Assembly: GCA_963643465.1 (NCBI GenBank)
Contig: CAVIJT010000007.1
Span: forward strand, 62,001-126,000
Source of the DNA: CAG-411 sp963643465
GTDB lineage: Bacteria > Bacillota > Clostridia > Lachnospirales > Lachnospiraceae
Direction of reading: 5' to 3'
Length of the DNA: 64,000 bases
Shown here: positions 17,322-26,216 of the stretch, one piece after another
How positions within the stretch are numbered: position 1 is the stretch's first letter
Layout: each line of letters starts with the position of its first letter
Notes under the pieces: model-generated
Told to the model about the DNA's origin: nothing
Database searches by the model: none
Seen by the model: the letters and a program-made list of their open reading frames with translations, nothing else
Made by a program: the position numbers and the translations under genes

Positions 17322-18341
17322 ATGATACAGGAAGCCATCACAAAATTAGTAAATAAAGAGGATTTAACTTATGATATTGCTGCCAAAGTAATGGACGAAA
17401 TTATGAATGGAGAAGCAACTGACGCACAAAAAGCAGCTTTTTTGACAGCCATGCACATGAAAGAAGAAACCATAGATGAAATCACTGCTTGTGCAGCTAT
17501 TATGAGAAAACATTGTGCCACCTTTGAGTATCATGTACCGGAAGTCATTGATATTGTAGGTACAGGAGGTGATTGTGCAGGGACCTTTAATATTTCTACT
17601 ATGGCATCTATTGTTGCATCTACCTGCGGAGCAAAAGTAGCAAAACATGGTAACCGTGCGGCATCCAGTAAATGTGGTACTGCAGATGTTCTGGAGACCC
17701 TTGGTGTAAATCTTATGGCAGATGAATCAGTTAGTGCCAAGAGTTTGGAAGAAAATGGAATTGCATTTTTATTTGCACAAAAATATCATACAGCCATGCG
17801 GTTTGTAGGTGGTGTTCGAAAAGATATTAAAATTCCAACGGTATTTAATCTATTAGGACCACTTTCCAATCCGGCCAAAGCTAATCTGCAATTGTTGGGA
17901 GTATATGATGGTTCTTTGGTAAAACCATTGGCTACCGTTCTATCTAACCTTGGTGTAAAAAGAGGTATGGTAGTATATGGAAATGATTGTTTGGATGAAA
18001 TATCTATGAGTGATACTACGACTGTTTGCGAAATTAACAATGGTACTTTTGAAGAGTATACATTAGATCCAAGAAGCTATGGGTTTACGCTATGCAAAAA
18101 GGAAGATTTGGTAGGTGGTACTCCAGTAGAAAATGCAGAAATTATGAAGGCAATTTTAAAAGGAGAGAGAGGGCCTAAGAGAGATGCTGTTGTATTAAAC
18201 ACAGCTGCTGCACTTCATATTACTAATGAAATTTCCATCGAAGAAGGTATAAAATTGGCGGAAGAAGCCATTGACAGTGGAAAGGCAATGAAACAACTGG
18301 AAACATTTATAAAAGTAACAAACGCGCCTGAATATGTATAA
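17322..18341 (+). CDS. trpD: Anthranilate phosphoribosyltransferase
   Basis: Encodes 339 residues. It transfers phosphoribose from PRPP to anthranilate. The PRPP-binding glycine-rich motif DIVGTGGDCAGTFNIST is clear near residue 70, followed by KHGNRAASSKCGTADVLE, which binds anthranilate and magnesium, and a C-terminal domain with VVYGNDCLDEIS. The ATG is preceded by AGTGAGG, and the gene lies 77 bases after trpG in the same transcript. Between this gene and trpC is a 9-bp inverted repeat (18371-18405). Confidence 0.97.
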   Translation: MIQEAITKLVNKEDLTYDIAAKVMDEIMNGEATDAQKAAFLTAMHMKEETIDEITACAAIMRKHCATFEYHVPEVIDIVGTGGDCAGTFNISTMASIVASTCGAKVAKHGNRAASSKCGTADVLETLGVNLMADESVSAKSLEENGIAFLFAQKYHTAMRFVGGVRKDIKIPTVFNLLGPLSNPAKANLQLLGVYDGSLVKPLATVLSNLGVKRGMVVYGNDCLDEISMSDTTTVCEINNGTFEEYTLDPRSYGFTLCKKEDLVGGTPVENAEIMKAILKGERGPKRDAVVLNTAAALHITNEISIEEGIKLAEEAIDSGKAMKQLETFIKVTNAPEYV

Positions 18342-18370
18342 AGTTAAATTTGATGTAATTTAAGATACTT

Positions 18371-18405
18371 CCAGCAGGTTTTGAGACCCCCTCTTTACCT
18401 GCTGG
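18371..18405 (+). repeat. Inverted repeat between trpD and trpC
   Basis: CCAGCAGGT at 18371-18379 and ACCTGCTGG at 18397-18405 are perfect complements with a 17-base loop. No T tract follows, so it is not a standard terminator. It lies 12 bases ahead of the trpC ribosome binding site and may affect mRNA stability or the trpD/trpC ratio. Confidence 0.65.
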
Positions 18406-18429
18406 TATAAATGAATGGAGGAAATGATT

Positions 18430-19209
18430 TTGATTCTTGATGAAATTGCTGTTCGTACCAAACAACGAGTAGAAGAACAAAAACAAACTATTTCACTGGA
18501 AGATATGAAGCAAAAAGCACTGGCTATGAATTCCAATACTGGTTTTCCGTTTTTAGAAGCATTAAAAGGAGAGGATATATCCTTTATCTGTGAAGTAAAA
18601 AAGGCCTCTCCATCAAAAGGACTCATTGCACCAGATTTTCCATATGTAGATATTGCAAAAGAATATGAAGAAGCTGGAGCAGCTGCTATTTCTGTACTAA
18701 CAGAACCCTATTATTTTCAAGGAAGCAATACTTATTTGACAGAGATTGCCAAACAAGTAGCTATTCCCGTATTGCGTAAAGATTTTACAGTGGATGAATA
18801 TATGATATATGAAGCAAAAGTAATCGGTGCTAGTTGTATATTGTTGATTTGTGCTATTTTAGACTTAGATACTTTAAAATCTTATTTGGAATTGGCACAT
18901 TCCCTAGGTTTATCTGCAATTGTAGAAGCACATGATGAAAGGGAAGTAAAAATGGCATTAGAATCCGGAGCAAACATTATCGGTGTCAATAATCGTGACT
19001 TACGCACCTTTACCGTTGATATTAATAATAGTGCCAGATATCGAAAAATGGTACCGGACGATGTAATATTTATATCAGAAAGCGGTATAAAAACAGCAGA
19101 GGATATTCAAAAATTGCGTGAAAATGGAACAAATGCAGTATTAATCGGCGAAACGTTTATGCGCAGTAAAGATAAAAAAGTTGCGCTAGCGCAATTGCGT
19201 GGAAAGTAA
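18430..19209 (+). CDS. trpC: Indole-3-glycerol-phosphate synthase
   Basis: Encodes 259 residues from TTG 18430. This start is chosen because GGAGG at 18417-18421 sits eight bases before the TTG, and the protein then begins MILDEIAVRTKQRVEEQK like other TrpC proteins. The ATG at 18415 overlaps the ribosome binding site and the ATG at 18424 is only two bases after it. The TIM-barrel motifs are present: FICEVKKASPSKG near residue 60, VLRKDFTVDEYM, GVNNRDLRTF, and SESGIKT with the phosphate-binding glycines. It closes the ring to indole-glycerol phosphate. No trpF, trpB or trpA follow; the next gene is galE after 168 bases. Confidence 0.95.
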   Translation: MILDEIAVRTKQRVEEQKQTISLEDMKQKALAMNSNTGFPFLEALKGEDISFICEVKKASPSKGLIAPDFPYVDIAKEYEEAGAAAISVLTEPYYFQGSNTYLTEIAKQVAIPVLRKDFTVDEYMIYEAKVIGASCILLICAILDLDTLKSYLELAHSLGLSAIVEAHDEREVKMALESGANIIGVNNRDLRTFTVDINNSARYRKMVPDDVIFISESGIKTAEDIQKLRENGTNAVLIGETFMRSKDKKVALAQLRGK

Positions 19210-19270
19210 TTCAAGTATCTTACCTAGTTCCTATTTAAGAAGAGCATCTACTAGATTAGTATAGAAACAT

Positions 19271-19299
19271 TTGCCATTCTTTCCTTTCTGTGATATGAT
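19271..19299 (+). promoter_or_regulatory. Sigma-A promoter for galE
   Basis: TTGCCA at 19271-19276 and TATGAT at 19294-19299, spacing 17, about 80 bases ahead of the galE start. It separates galE from the trp genes. Confidence 0.6.
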
Positions 19300-19377
19300 A
19301 AAAACGATTATATTTTAATACATTTACTTTAAATAGCCAGAGAGAAAGGACATGCCATTTGCATGCAGGGTGATAGA

Positions 19378-20391
19378 ATGAAAGTATTAGTAACAGGAGG
19401 AGCTGGGTTTATTGCCAGTCACACAGATGTGGAATTGCTAAACGCAGGACATGAAGTAGTAGTTCTTGATAATCTTTACAATTCCTCCAAAGAGGCTTTA
19501 GAGCGTGTAAAAAAGATTACTGGAAAGGATGTAACTTTTTACGAGGAAGATATTCGTAATGAAGCAGGAATGGAAGCAATCTTTCAAAAAGAAAAACCAG
19601 ATGCAGTTATTCATTTTGCAGGTCTAAAAGCTGTAGGAGAGAGCTGTAGAGAACCACTGATGTATTTTGATAACAACTTTACAGGAACTATCAACTTGTT
19701 AAAAGTGATGCAAAAAAGTGGATGCAAGAATTTAGTATTTAGTTCTTCTGCAACTGTTTATGGAATTCCTAAGACAGTACCAATTACAGAAGATGCTCCG
19801 TTATCTGTTCTCAATCCTTATGGAAGAACCAAACTGGTAATTGAGGATATGTTGCGTGATTTATATGCTTCTGATGATAGTTGGAACATCGCATTACTTC
19901 GCTATTTCAATCCTATTGGCGCACATGAAAGTGGAGACATTGGAGAAGACCCACAGGGTATCCCAAACAACCTTCTTCCATATGTGGCAAAAGTAGCTGT
20001 AGGAGAATTGGAATGTATCAATGTATTTGGCGATGACTACGATACACCAGATGGTACTGGTGTGAGAGACTACATCCATGTAGTAGATTTAGCAATCGGA
20101 CATATTAAAGCATTAGAAAAATTAGAAACTAAACCAGGTATTGTTACATACAACTTAGGAACTGGTGTAGGATATAGTGTATTGGATATTATCCATAACT
20201 TTGAAAAAGCCTGTGGTAAGAAACTTCCATACAAAATTACAGACCGCAGACCGGGAGATGCGGCTATGTGTTATTCTGATCCAAGTAAAGCAGAGAGAGA
20301 GCTTGGATGGAAAGCAGAGAGAGGCATTGATAAGATGTGTGAGGACGCATGGAGATGGCAGTCTAAAAATCCAAAAGGATATAAGAATTAA
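19378..20391 (+). CDS. galE: UDP-glucose 4-epimerase
   Basis: Encodes 337 residues from ATG 19378, chosen over an upstream ATG at 19363 because it gives the standard N terminus MKVLVTGGAGFIASHT and has AGGGTGAT just upstream. The short-chain dehydrogenase fold is clear: NAD-binding GGAGFIA at residues 7-13, the SSSATVYG segment with the catalytic Ser, YGRTK with the YxxxK pair, and RYFNPIGAH. It interconverts UDP-glucose and UDP-galactose in both sugar catabolism and polysaccharide supply. It is not next to galK or galT; the context (rml genes, polysaccharide locus) suggests a role in precursor supply. Confidence 0.96.
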   Translation: MKVLVTGGAGFIASHTDVELLNAGHEVVVLDNLYNSSKEALERVKKITGKDVTFYEEDIRNEAGMEAIFQKEKPDAVIHFAGLKAVGESCREPLMYFDNNFTGTINLLKVMQKSGCKNLVFSSSATVYGIPKTVPITEDAPLSVLNPYGRTKLVIEDMLRDLYASDDSWNIALLRYFNPIGAHESGDIGEDPQGIPNNLLPYVAKVAVGELECINVFGDDYDTPDGTGVRDYIHVVDLAIGHIKALEKLETKPGIVTYNLGTGVGYSVLDIIHNFEKACGKKLPYKITDRRPGDAAMCYSDPSKAERELGWKAERGIDKMCEDAWRWQSKNPKGYKN

Positions 20392-20395
20392 ACAC

Positions 20396-20437
20396 AAAGA
20401 AAAAGGGGCATTCTATATTGATGTCTCTTTTTCTTTT
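20396..20437 (+). terminator. Weak AT-rich terminator-like hairpin after galE
   Basis: AAAGAAAAAG at 20396-20405 pairs with CTTTTTCTTT at 20427-20436, with a 21-base loop. The stem is nearly all A-T, so it would be weak; the tract after it is short. Confidence 0.35.
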
Positions 20438-20464
20438 AAAAATTCAATAGAATGGAGCGACAAC

Positions 20465-21127
20465 ATGGCAAAAAAGTATTATGCAGTAAAACATGGCAGA
20501 AAGCCAGGTGTATACGATTCCTGGGCGGCTTGTAAGGCACAAGTGGATGGATTTTCTGGTGCTACCTTTAAAAGTTTTCCAACGAAACAGGAAGCAGAAG
20601 CCTTTGTAGGTGGTGTTTTTATACCTAAAAAAGAAACACTTACCCCCGAATCTTCTGAAACACAAAAAAATGTACCAGATATTTCTGACATACTTTCTTC
20701 AAAAGATAGCAGAGTGGCAGTTTCCTATGTAGACGGAAGTTACTATGATGGAACCAAAGAATTTTCATATGGAGCAGTTATCGCATATCAAGGAGAAGAG
20801 TATCATTTTTCTGAAAAAGTGGAAGATGCTTCTCTTGTTTCTATGCGCAATGTGGCAGGCGAAATCAAAGGGGCAGAATGCGCCATGCGTTTTGCTGTGG
20901 AACACCAATGTGAAGAGTTATATATTTATCATGACTATGAAGGAATTGCCAAATGGTGTCTTGGTGAATGGAAAACAAACAAAGAAGGAACCAGAGCCTA
21001 CAAGGCTTATTATGATACCATTAAAGACATTCTTCCTATTCATTTTGTGAAAGTAAAAGGACATTCCAACGATACATACAACGATTTGGCAGACAAATTG
21101 GCAAAACAAGCATTGGGATTAGAATGA
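20465..21127 (+). CDS. RNase H1-like protein with N-terminal viroplasmin (hybrid-binding) domain
   Basis: Encodes 220 residues. The start is ATG 20465, with GGAG at 20454-20457; upstream in-frame codons overlap galE. Residues 2-48 (KKYYAVKHGRKPGVY...AEAFVGG) match the caulimovirus-viroplasmin/RNase H1 N-terminal domain that binds RNA-DNA hybrids. The C-terminal half carries RNase H catalytic acids: D in VSYVDGSYYDG (near residue 85), E in AGEIKGAECAM, D in IYHDYEG and the last Asp in NDTYNDLADKLAKQ. It would remove RNA from RNA-DNA hybrids. Between the two is a linker of about 30 residues rich in Glu, Ser and Pro. The placement between galE and rmlA has no obvious functional meaning. Confidence 0.92.
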   Translation: MAKKYYAVKHGRKPGVYDSWAACKAQVDGFSGATFKSFPTKQEAEAFVGGVFIPKKETLTPESSETQKNVPDISDILSSKDSRVAVSYVDGSYYDGTKEFSYGAVIAYQGEEYHFSEKVEDASLVSMRNVAGEIKGAECAMRFAVEHQCEELYIYHDYEGIAKWCLGEWKTNKEGTRAYKAYYDTIKDILPIHFVKVKGHSNDTYNDLADKLAKQALGLE

Positions 21128-21203
21128 TACTATTGAATTATTTTGAGCGGAATGGTAAAATGATATAGATTATGCAAAAGAATGGTGAAAAGGAGGGCAT
21201 TCC

Positions 21204-22082
21204 ATGAAAGGTATTGTATTGGCTGGTGGAAGCGGAACAAGACTATATCCACTTACAACAGTAACATCCAAACAGTTATTGCCTATTTATGACAAACCAA
21301 TGATTTATTATCCAATTTCCGTATTGATGGATGCAGGGATTCGTGATATTTTAATTATTTCCACTCCTAATGACACTCCGAGATTTCAGTCTTTATTAGG
21401 AGATGGACATCAATTTGGAATTAATTTGACTTATAAGGTGCAGCCTTCACCGGATGGACTGGCTCAGGCTTTCATACTTGGGGAAGAGTTTATCGATGGT
21501 GACGATGTTGCTATGGTACTTGGTGATAACATTTTCCATGGTCATGGATTAAAGAAACGTTTACAGGCGGCAGCTTCCAAAAAGCAGGGTGCCACTGTAT
21601 TTGGATATTATGTAGATGATCCGGAGCGTTTTGGTATTGTAGAATTTGATAAGAACAATAAAGCAATTTCAATTGAAGAAAAACCAGAACATCCTAAGAG
21701 TAATTATTGTGTGACCGGACTTTATTTTTACGACAAACATGTTGTAGAATATGCAAAGAGTTTAAAGCCATCTCTTCGTGGTGAACTTGAGATTACCGAT
21801 TTGAATAAGATTTACTTGGAAAAAGGTGAGTTGGAAGTTTGCTTACTTGGACAAGGATTCACATGGTTAGATACTGGTACTCATGAATCGTTGGTAGATG
21901 CAACAAACTTTGTCCGCACGATGGAGACCCATCAGCGTAGAAAAATCGCATGTTTGGAAGAGATTGCATATTTGAATGGATGGATTTCTAAAGAAAAATT
22001 AGAAGAAATTTACCAGACCTATAAAAAGAATCAATATGGTGCATATTTAAAAGATGTCATTGATGGAAAGTATTTGATATAG
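21204..22082 (+). CDS. rmlA: Glucose-1-phosphate thymidylyltransferase
   Basis: Encodes 292 residues. The pyrophosphorylase signature GGSGTRLYPLT is at residues 8-18, followed by KQLLPIYDKPMIYYP, the nucleotide-binding GDNIFHGHG and EEKPEHPKS, all diagnostic for RmlA. It joins glucose-1-phosphate and dTTP to dTDP-glucose. AAAAGGAGGGC precedes the ATG. It opens the rmlA-B-D-C set; its product also feeds the FdtA/FdtB-like branch at 4-6 kb. Length and motifs are standard. Confidence 0.97.
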   Translation: MKGIVLAGGSGTRLYPLTTVTSKQLLPIYDKPMIYYPISVLMDAGIRDILIISTPNDTPRFQSLLGDGHQFGINLTYKVQPSPDGLAQAFILGEEFIDGDDVAMVLGDNIFHGHGLKKRLQAAASKKQGATVFGYYVDDPERFGIVEFDKNNKAISIEEKPEHPKSNYCVTGLYFYDKHVVEYAKSLKPSLRGELEITDLNKIYLEKGELEVCLLGQGFTWLDTGTHESLVDATNFVRTMETHQRRKIACLEEIAYLNGWISKEKLEEIYQTYKKNQYGAYLKDVIDGKYLI

Positions 22083-22185
22083 GTTGAAAGTGCAAAGCGC
22101 AGAACAATGATTTTAATTCATGGTAATGCCGTTACTAGGCATGTCCGTTTACTAAAAATATACAAGAAAAGAAAGGAAAAAAATC

Positions 22186-23208
22186 ATGAAAGTTTTAATT
22201 ACAGGTGGAGCAGGTTTTATTGGTGGAAATTTCGTACATCATATGGTAAACAAATACCCAGATTATGAGATTGTAAATTTAGATTTACTGACTTATGCAG
22301 GAAATTTGGAAACTTGTAAACCAGTAGAAAATAAGCCAAACTACAAATTCGTCCGTGGTGACATTGCAGATCGCAAGTTTATTATGGACTTATTTGCAAA
22401 AGAAAAATTTGATGTTGTTGTAAACTTTGCTGCAGAGAGTCATGTGGATCGTTCTATTACAGATCCTGGTATTTTTGTACAGACTAATGTAATGGGAACA
22501 CAGGTATTATTAGATGCCTCTAAAGAATATGGTGTAAAGCGTTATCATCAAGTTTCTACAGATGAAGTGTATGGAGATTTACCTTTAGATCGTCCGGATT
22601 TATTCTTTACAGAGACTACTCCGCTTCATACATCTAGTCCATATAGTTCAAGTAAAGCAAGTGCTGATTTATTTGTATTGGCATATTATCGTACTTATGG
22701 ATTACCTGTAACAATTTCAAGATGTTCCAATAACTATGGACCATATCATTTCCCAGAGAAATTGATTCCATTAATGATCAGTCGTGCTTTAGCAGATGAG
22801 GAACTTCCTGTATATGGAAAGGGCGAAAATGTACGTGATTGGCTTCATGTTGCAGATCATTGTCAGGCAATTGACTTGATTATTCATAAAGGAACTGTAG
22901 GAGAAGTCTATAATGTTGGTGGACACAATGAACGTACCAACTTAGAAGTAGTAAAGACAATCTTAAAAGCATTGGATAAGCCTGAAAGTTTAATTAAATA
23001 CGTGACTGACCGACCAGGACATGACCTTCGTTATGCAATCGATCCAACTAAGTTAGAAACTGAGTTAGGATGGAAACCACAATATACATTTGATACTGGA
23101 ATTCAGCAAACCATCGAGTGGTATTTGAACAACAAGGAATGGTGGCAAAATATTCTTTCTGGAGAGTATGCAAATTACTTTGATAAAATGTACGGAAATC
23201 GCTTATAA
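22186..23208 (+). CDS. rmlB: dTDP-glucose 4,6-dehydratase
   Basis: Encodes 340 residues of the extended short-chain dehydrogenase family. NAD-binding GGAGFIG is at residues 7-13. The catalytic region shows VSTDEVYGDLPLDRPDLFF and YSSSKASADLFV with the active Tyr and Lys. RCSNNYGPYHFPEKLIP is the sugar-nucleotide segment specific to RmlB. It makes dTDP-4-keto-6-deoxyglucose, the branch point to rhamnose (RmlC, RmlD) and to 3-amino-3,6-dideoxy sugars (FdtA/FdtB). AGAAAGGA lies ahead of the ATG. It is followed by rmlD after 24 bases. Confidence 0.97.
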   Translation: MKVLITGGAGFIGGNFVHHMVNKYPDYEIVNLDLLTYAGNLETCKPVENKPNYKFVRGDIADRKFIMDLFAKEKFDVVVNFAAESHVDRSITDPGIFVQTNVMGTQVLLDASKEYGVKRYHQVSTDEVYGDLPLDRPDLFFTETTPLHTSSPYSSSKASADLFVLAYYRTYGLPVTISRCSNNYGPYHFPEKLIPLMISRALADEELPVYGKGENVRDWLHVADHCQAIDLIIHKGTVGEVYNVGGHNERTNLEVVKTILKALDKPESLIKYVTDRPGHDLRYAIDPTKLETELGWKPQYTFDTGIQQTIEWYLNNKEWWQNILSGEYANYFDKMYGNRL

Positions 23209-23232
23209 AAAAGCAGGAAAAGAGGTCTTGTA

Positions 23233-24090
23233 ATGAGAGTGTTAGTAACAGGCGTAAAAGGCCAGTTAGGTTATGATGTTGTAAAGGAATTAGAGCAACG
23301 CGGACATACTGCGGTAGGTGTAGATATTGAAGAAATGGACATTACAGATGAGACAGCAGTGGATACTGTGATTACACATTCTATGGTAGATGCAGTCATT
23401 CATTGTGCCGCATATACTGCAGTAGACGCTGCAGAAGATAATGAAGGTATCTGTAATAAGATCAATGTAGAAGGAACTACGAATATCGCTAAAGTATGTA
23501 AAAAGTTAGATATAAAGATGATTTATATTAGTACCGACTATGTATTCGATGGACAAGGTACAAGACCTTGGGAACCGGACGATAAAATTACCGAGCCGTT
23601 AAATGTCTATGGTATGTCTAAGTACCTTGGCGAGCAAGCTGTACAGCGTTATTTGGAAAAATACTATATTGTTCGTATTGCATGGGTATTTGGTATTAAT
23701 GGTAAAAATTTTGTAAAGACTATGCTCCGTCTTGGAAAAGAAAACGAAAGCGTTCGAGTAGTAAATGATCAGTTTGGTTCTCCAACCTATACTGCTGATT
23801 TAGCTGTGTTGCTTTGTGATATGGTTGAAACTAATCGCTATGGAATTTATCATGCAACCAATGAAGGTATTTGCTCATGGTTTGAATTTACTTGTGAAAT
23901 TTATAAGCAGGCTGGACTGGATATACCAGTCATTCCTGTAAGTAGCGATGAATTTCCAGCAAAAGCGAAAAGACCATCAAACAGCCGTATGAGTAAAGAA
24001 AAACTTACTGCAAATGGTTTTCGTAAACTTCCTAGTTGGCAGGATGCCACTGCAAGATATGTGAAACTATTGCTGGAACAAGAAGAATAG
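23233..24090 (+). CDS. rmlD: dTDP-4-dehydrorhamnose reductase
   Basis: Encodes 285 residues. The Rossmann motif GVKGQLGYDV is at residues 7-16, ISTDYVFDGQG and YGMSKYLGEQAV with the catalytic Tyr/Lys follow, and VRIAWVFG is conserved in RmlD. It reduces dTDP-4-keto-rhamnose to dTDP-L-rhamnose using NADPH. A short AGGTCTTG region is ahead of the ATG. Gene order A-B-D-C differs from the common A-C-B-D order, but all four genes are present and full length. Confidence 0.96.
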   Translation: MRVLVTGVKGQLGYDVVKELEQRGHTAVGVDIEEMDITDETAVDTVITHSMVDAVIHCAAYTAVDAAEDNEGICNKINVEGTTNIAKVCKKLDIKMIYISTDYVFDGQGTRPWEPDDKITEPLNVYGMSKYLGEQAVQRYLEKYYIVRIAWVFGINGKNFVKTMLRLGKENESVRVVNDQFGSPTYTADLAVLLCDMVETNRYGIYHATNEGICSWFEFTCEIYKQAGLDIPVIPVSSDEFPAKAKRPSNSRMSKEKLTANGFRKLPSWQDATARYVKLLLEQEE

Positions 24091-24223
24091 TTATCGTATA
24101 AAATATACCAAAATAGTACGTTGTACATTTGGTTTTCCTAAGGATTAGATTTCATAGAAATAATGGAACTATACACAGAAAAAACACAAAGAGTAAATAT
24201 AATATAGAAGTGAGGAAAACATC

Positions 24224-24790
24224 ATGGGAAAAATTACAGTAACAAAATGTGATATTGAAGGTTTATGTGTGATTGAGCCTACTGTTTTTAAAGATGAGAG
24301 AGGCTTTTTCATGGAGACATATAACCAGAACGATTTTACAGAGGCTGGTTTGGATATGGTATTTGTACAGGATAATCAATCCATGTCAACCAAAGGTGTA
24401 CTTAGAGGCTTGCATTTTCAGAAGGATTTTCCACAGGGAAAATTAGTTCGCGTTGTACGTGGTGCTGTTTTTGATGTTGCAGTAGATTTGAGAAAGTCTT
24501 CTAAAACATTTGGAAAATGGTTTGGTGTAGAACTTTCTGCTGAAAATAAAAAGCAGTTTTATATCCCAGAAGGATTTGCACATGGCTTCTTAGTGCTTAC
24601 TGACGAGGCTGAGTTTGTGTACAAATGTACTGATTTCTATCATCCAAATGACGAGGGCGGTCTTGCATGGAATGATGCAGAAATTGGTGTAGAATGGCCT
24701 ATTACTGAAGATATGGAACTTATCATTTCCGAAAAGGATCAAAAATGGAAGGGATTAAGTGACACTATGAAAGAGTTTTCTTTTAAATAG
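24224..24790 (+). CDS. rmlC: dTDP-4-dehydrorhamnose 3,5-epimerase
   Basis: Encodes 188 residues of the RmlC cupin family. The segment VIEPTVFKDERGFFMETYNQ starts the conserved fold, RGLHFQ carries the catalytic His with K/Q partners, and IPEGFAHGFLVLTDEAEFVYKCTDFY is the signature dimer/active-site stretch, with the Tyr acid. It epimerises dTDP-4-keto-6-deoxyglucose at C3 and C5. GTGAGG precedes the ATG. The last base of its stop codon touches the 18-base spacer of the next gene, showing tight coupling. Confidence 0.97.
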   Translation: MGKITVTKCDIEGLCVIEPTVFKDERGFFMETYNQNDFTEAGLDMVFVQDNQSMSTKGVLRGLHFQKDFPQGKLVRVVRGAVFDVAVDLRKSSKTFGKWFGVELSAENKKQFYIPEGFAHGFLVLTDEAEFVYKCTDFYHPNDEGGLAWNDAEIGVEWPITEDMELIISEKDQKWKGLSDTMKEFSFK

Positions 24791-24807
24791 TGAATGAGGA
24801 GGAACCA

Positions 24808-26007
24808 ATGGAAAATCAAAAAAGCAACAAAAAAATACTATTCGCCGTAATAGGTGTAATCGTTGTTGTAGCCATCATTATTTTGGCAGTTGTATTTGGT
24901 AAGCAATCGAAAAAGTCTGAAGATACCAAAAAAGAAAATACAACTGGTGAAACAAAAGAAACAGATGATGCAATTATTACAGTAGGAGAGGAATCCTTTG
25001 CTCTTTCTGATATGATGTATTATGTATATACAGAAGAGGAAAATGGCGCATTGTATGATCAGATTTATTTATCTTTTTACGGTGAATCTTATTGGGATAT
25101 GGCCGACGAAGAAAACGATAATAAAACTGGTGAGCAACTGGCAAAAGAAAATATTATCGCTACTCTAAAACAAGATTCCATCTTTTATCAAGAGGCAATT
25201 AAAGCAGGCTATACTTTGACAGATGAGGACAAGGAAATCGCACAAAGTAATTATGATGAATTCTGTTCTTATTTAACAGAGGATCAGAAAAAAGTAGCTG
25301 GTATGGGTACTGAATTGTTAGAATATTTCCAAAGACAGGAAGTAATCTCAAAATACGAAGACAATATGTTAAAAGAAAGTGATTATGACTACGATAAAGT
25401 GGCTGCAACTGTTTCTAAAAAGGATTGCAGAGAGTATGATTACGAATACTATTGTGTGTACAAAACAGACGATGAAGATAATGAGTACCCAGCAGCTACT
25501 ATGAAGAAGTACGTTGCTACCTTAACTGATTTGCAAAGTAAACTTACTGCGGATACAGACATGGCATCTCTTTTGACTGATGACATGGTAAACTACATTG
25601 AGTATTCTGATGATTATATTGTAGAAGAAGATGGAGAAGCATATGGTACTTATAAAGGTGTAGATTGCGATGCAGCAATTAAATCTTTGAAAAATGGAGA
25701 AGTGTCAGATGTCATTGAAACAGATTTTGCTTATTATGTATTCCGCATGTCTAACAATAACTCCACTGAATATTATGACGAAATGTTAGATGAGGCTGTA
25801 ACATCTGCTAAAAATGAAGTATTTTCCACATTAGTTGAACAGCTTTCACCAAGTTATAATATTGTTTTGAACGAGAATCAGTGGAATAATATTGTAATTG
25901 GTAGCCTAATCTACGACGATAGTGCTGATTATGATTACGAAGAGGAAGAAGATACCGCATCGGATGAAGCAGAAGATGGTGAGCCAATCGAATTTGAAAT
26001 AGAATAA
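24808..26007 (+). CDS. Membrane-anchored PrsA/SurA-like foldase, divergent
   Basis: Encodes 399 residues from ATG 24808, with GAGGAGG at 24796-24802. One hydrophobic segment (residues about 10-32, ILFAVIGVIVVVAIIILAV) anchors the protein, with the rest outside. The segment with KENIIATLKQDSIFYQEA resembles the SurA/PrsA N-terminal chaperone helix, and LKNGEVSDVIETDFAYYVFRM near residue 300 resembles the end of a parvulin PPIase domain (LKxGEVSxxVxTxxGYHI..). The middle of the PPIase domain is not well conserved, so catalysis is uncertain. The C terminus is very acidic (Asp/Glu/Tyr-rich). It could help fold secreted proteins or cell-wall enzymes. It is the last gene of the rml transcript, followed by a strong terminator. 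Confidence 0.7.
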   Translation: MENQKSNKKILFAVIGVIVVVAIIILAVVFGKQSKKSEDTKKENTTGETKETDDAIITVGEESFALSDMMYYVYTEEENGALYDQIYLSFYGESYWDMADEENDNKTGEQLAKENIIATLKQDSIFYQEAIKAGYTLTDEDKEIAQSNYDEFCSYLTEDQKKVAGMGTELLEYFQRQEVISKYEDNMLKESDYDYDKVAATVSKKDCREYDYEYYCVYKTDDEDNEYPAATMKKYVATLTDLQSKLTADTDMASLLTDDMVNYIEYSDDYIVEEDGEAYGTYKGVDCDAAIKSLKNGEVSDVIETDFAYYVFRMSNNNSTEYYDEMLDEAVTSAKNEVFSTLVEQLSPSYNIVLNENQWNNIVIGSLIYDDSADYDYEEEEDTASDEAEDGEPIEFEIE

Positions 26008-26013
26008 TGATTT

Positions 26014-26046
26014 AAGAATGCCGTTCCTTGAACGGCATTCTTTTTT
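26014..26046 (+). terminator. Rho-independent terminator after the rml/foldase operon
   Basis: AAGAATGCCGTTC at 26014-26026 and GAACGGCATTCTT at 26030-26042 are perfect complements with a tight 3-base loop, then TTTTTT. Confidence 0.92.
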
Positions 26047-26116
26047 ATAAAAAATGTACGATTTATGGCTAATTTGACATGAGAAAGGGCAATATAACAA
26101 TAGATATTTAAAAATC

Positions 26117-26145
26117 TTGACTTCCAAATTTGCAAATGTTATCAT
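26117..26145 (+). promoter_or_regulatory. Sigma-A promoter for the DegV gene
   Basis: TTGACT at 26117-26122 and TATCAT at 26140-26145, spacing 17, about 70 bases before the start. Confidence 0.6.
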
Positions 26146-26216
26146 ATGCAGTAATCAAAACTATGTTAAAAGGAATTTAAAATGTAATCATAACAATAGC
26201 AGAAAAGAGGAGAATT

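Noticed and set aside
22083..22185. Possible hairpin (ATGCC/GGCAT) between rmlA and rmlB
   Set aside because: The stem is only five base pairs with no T tract, within chance expectation.
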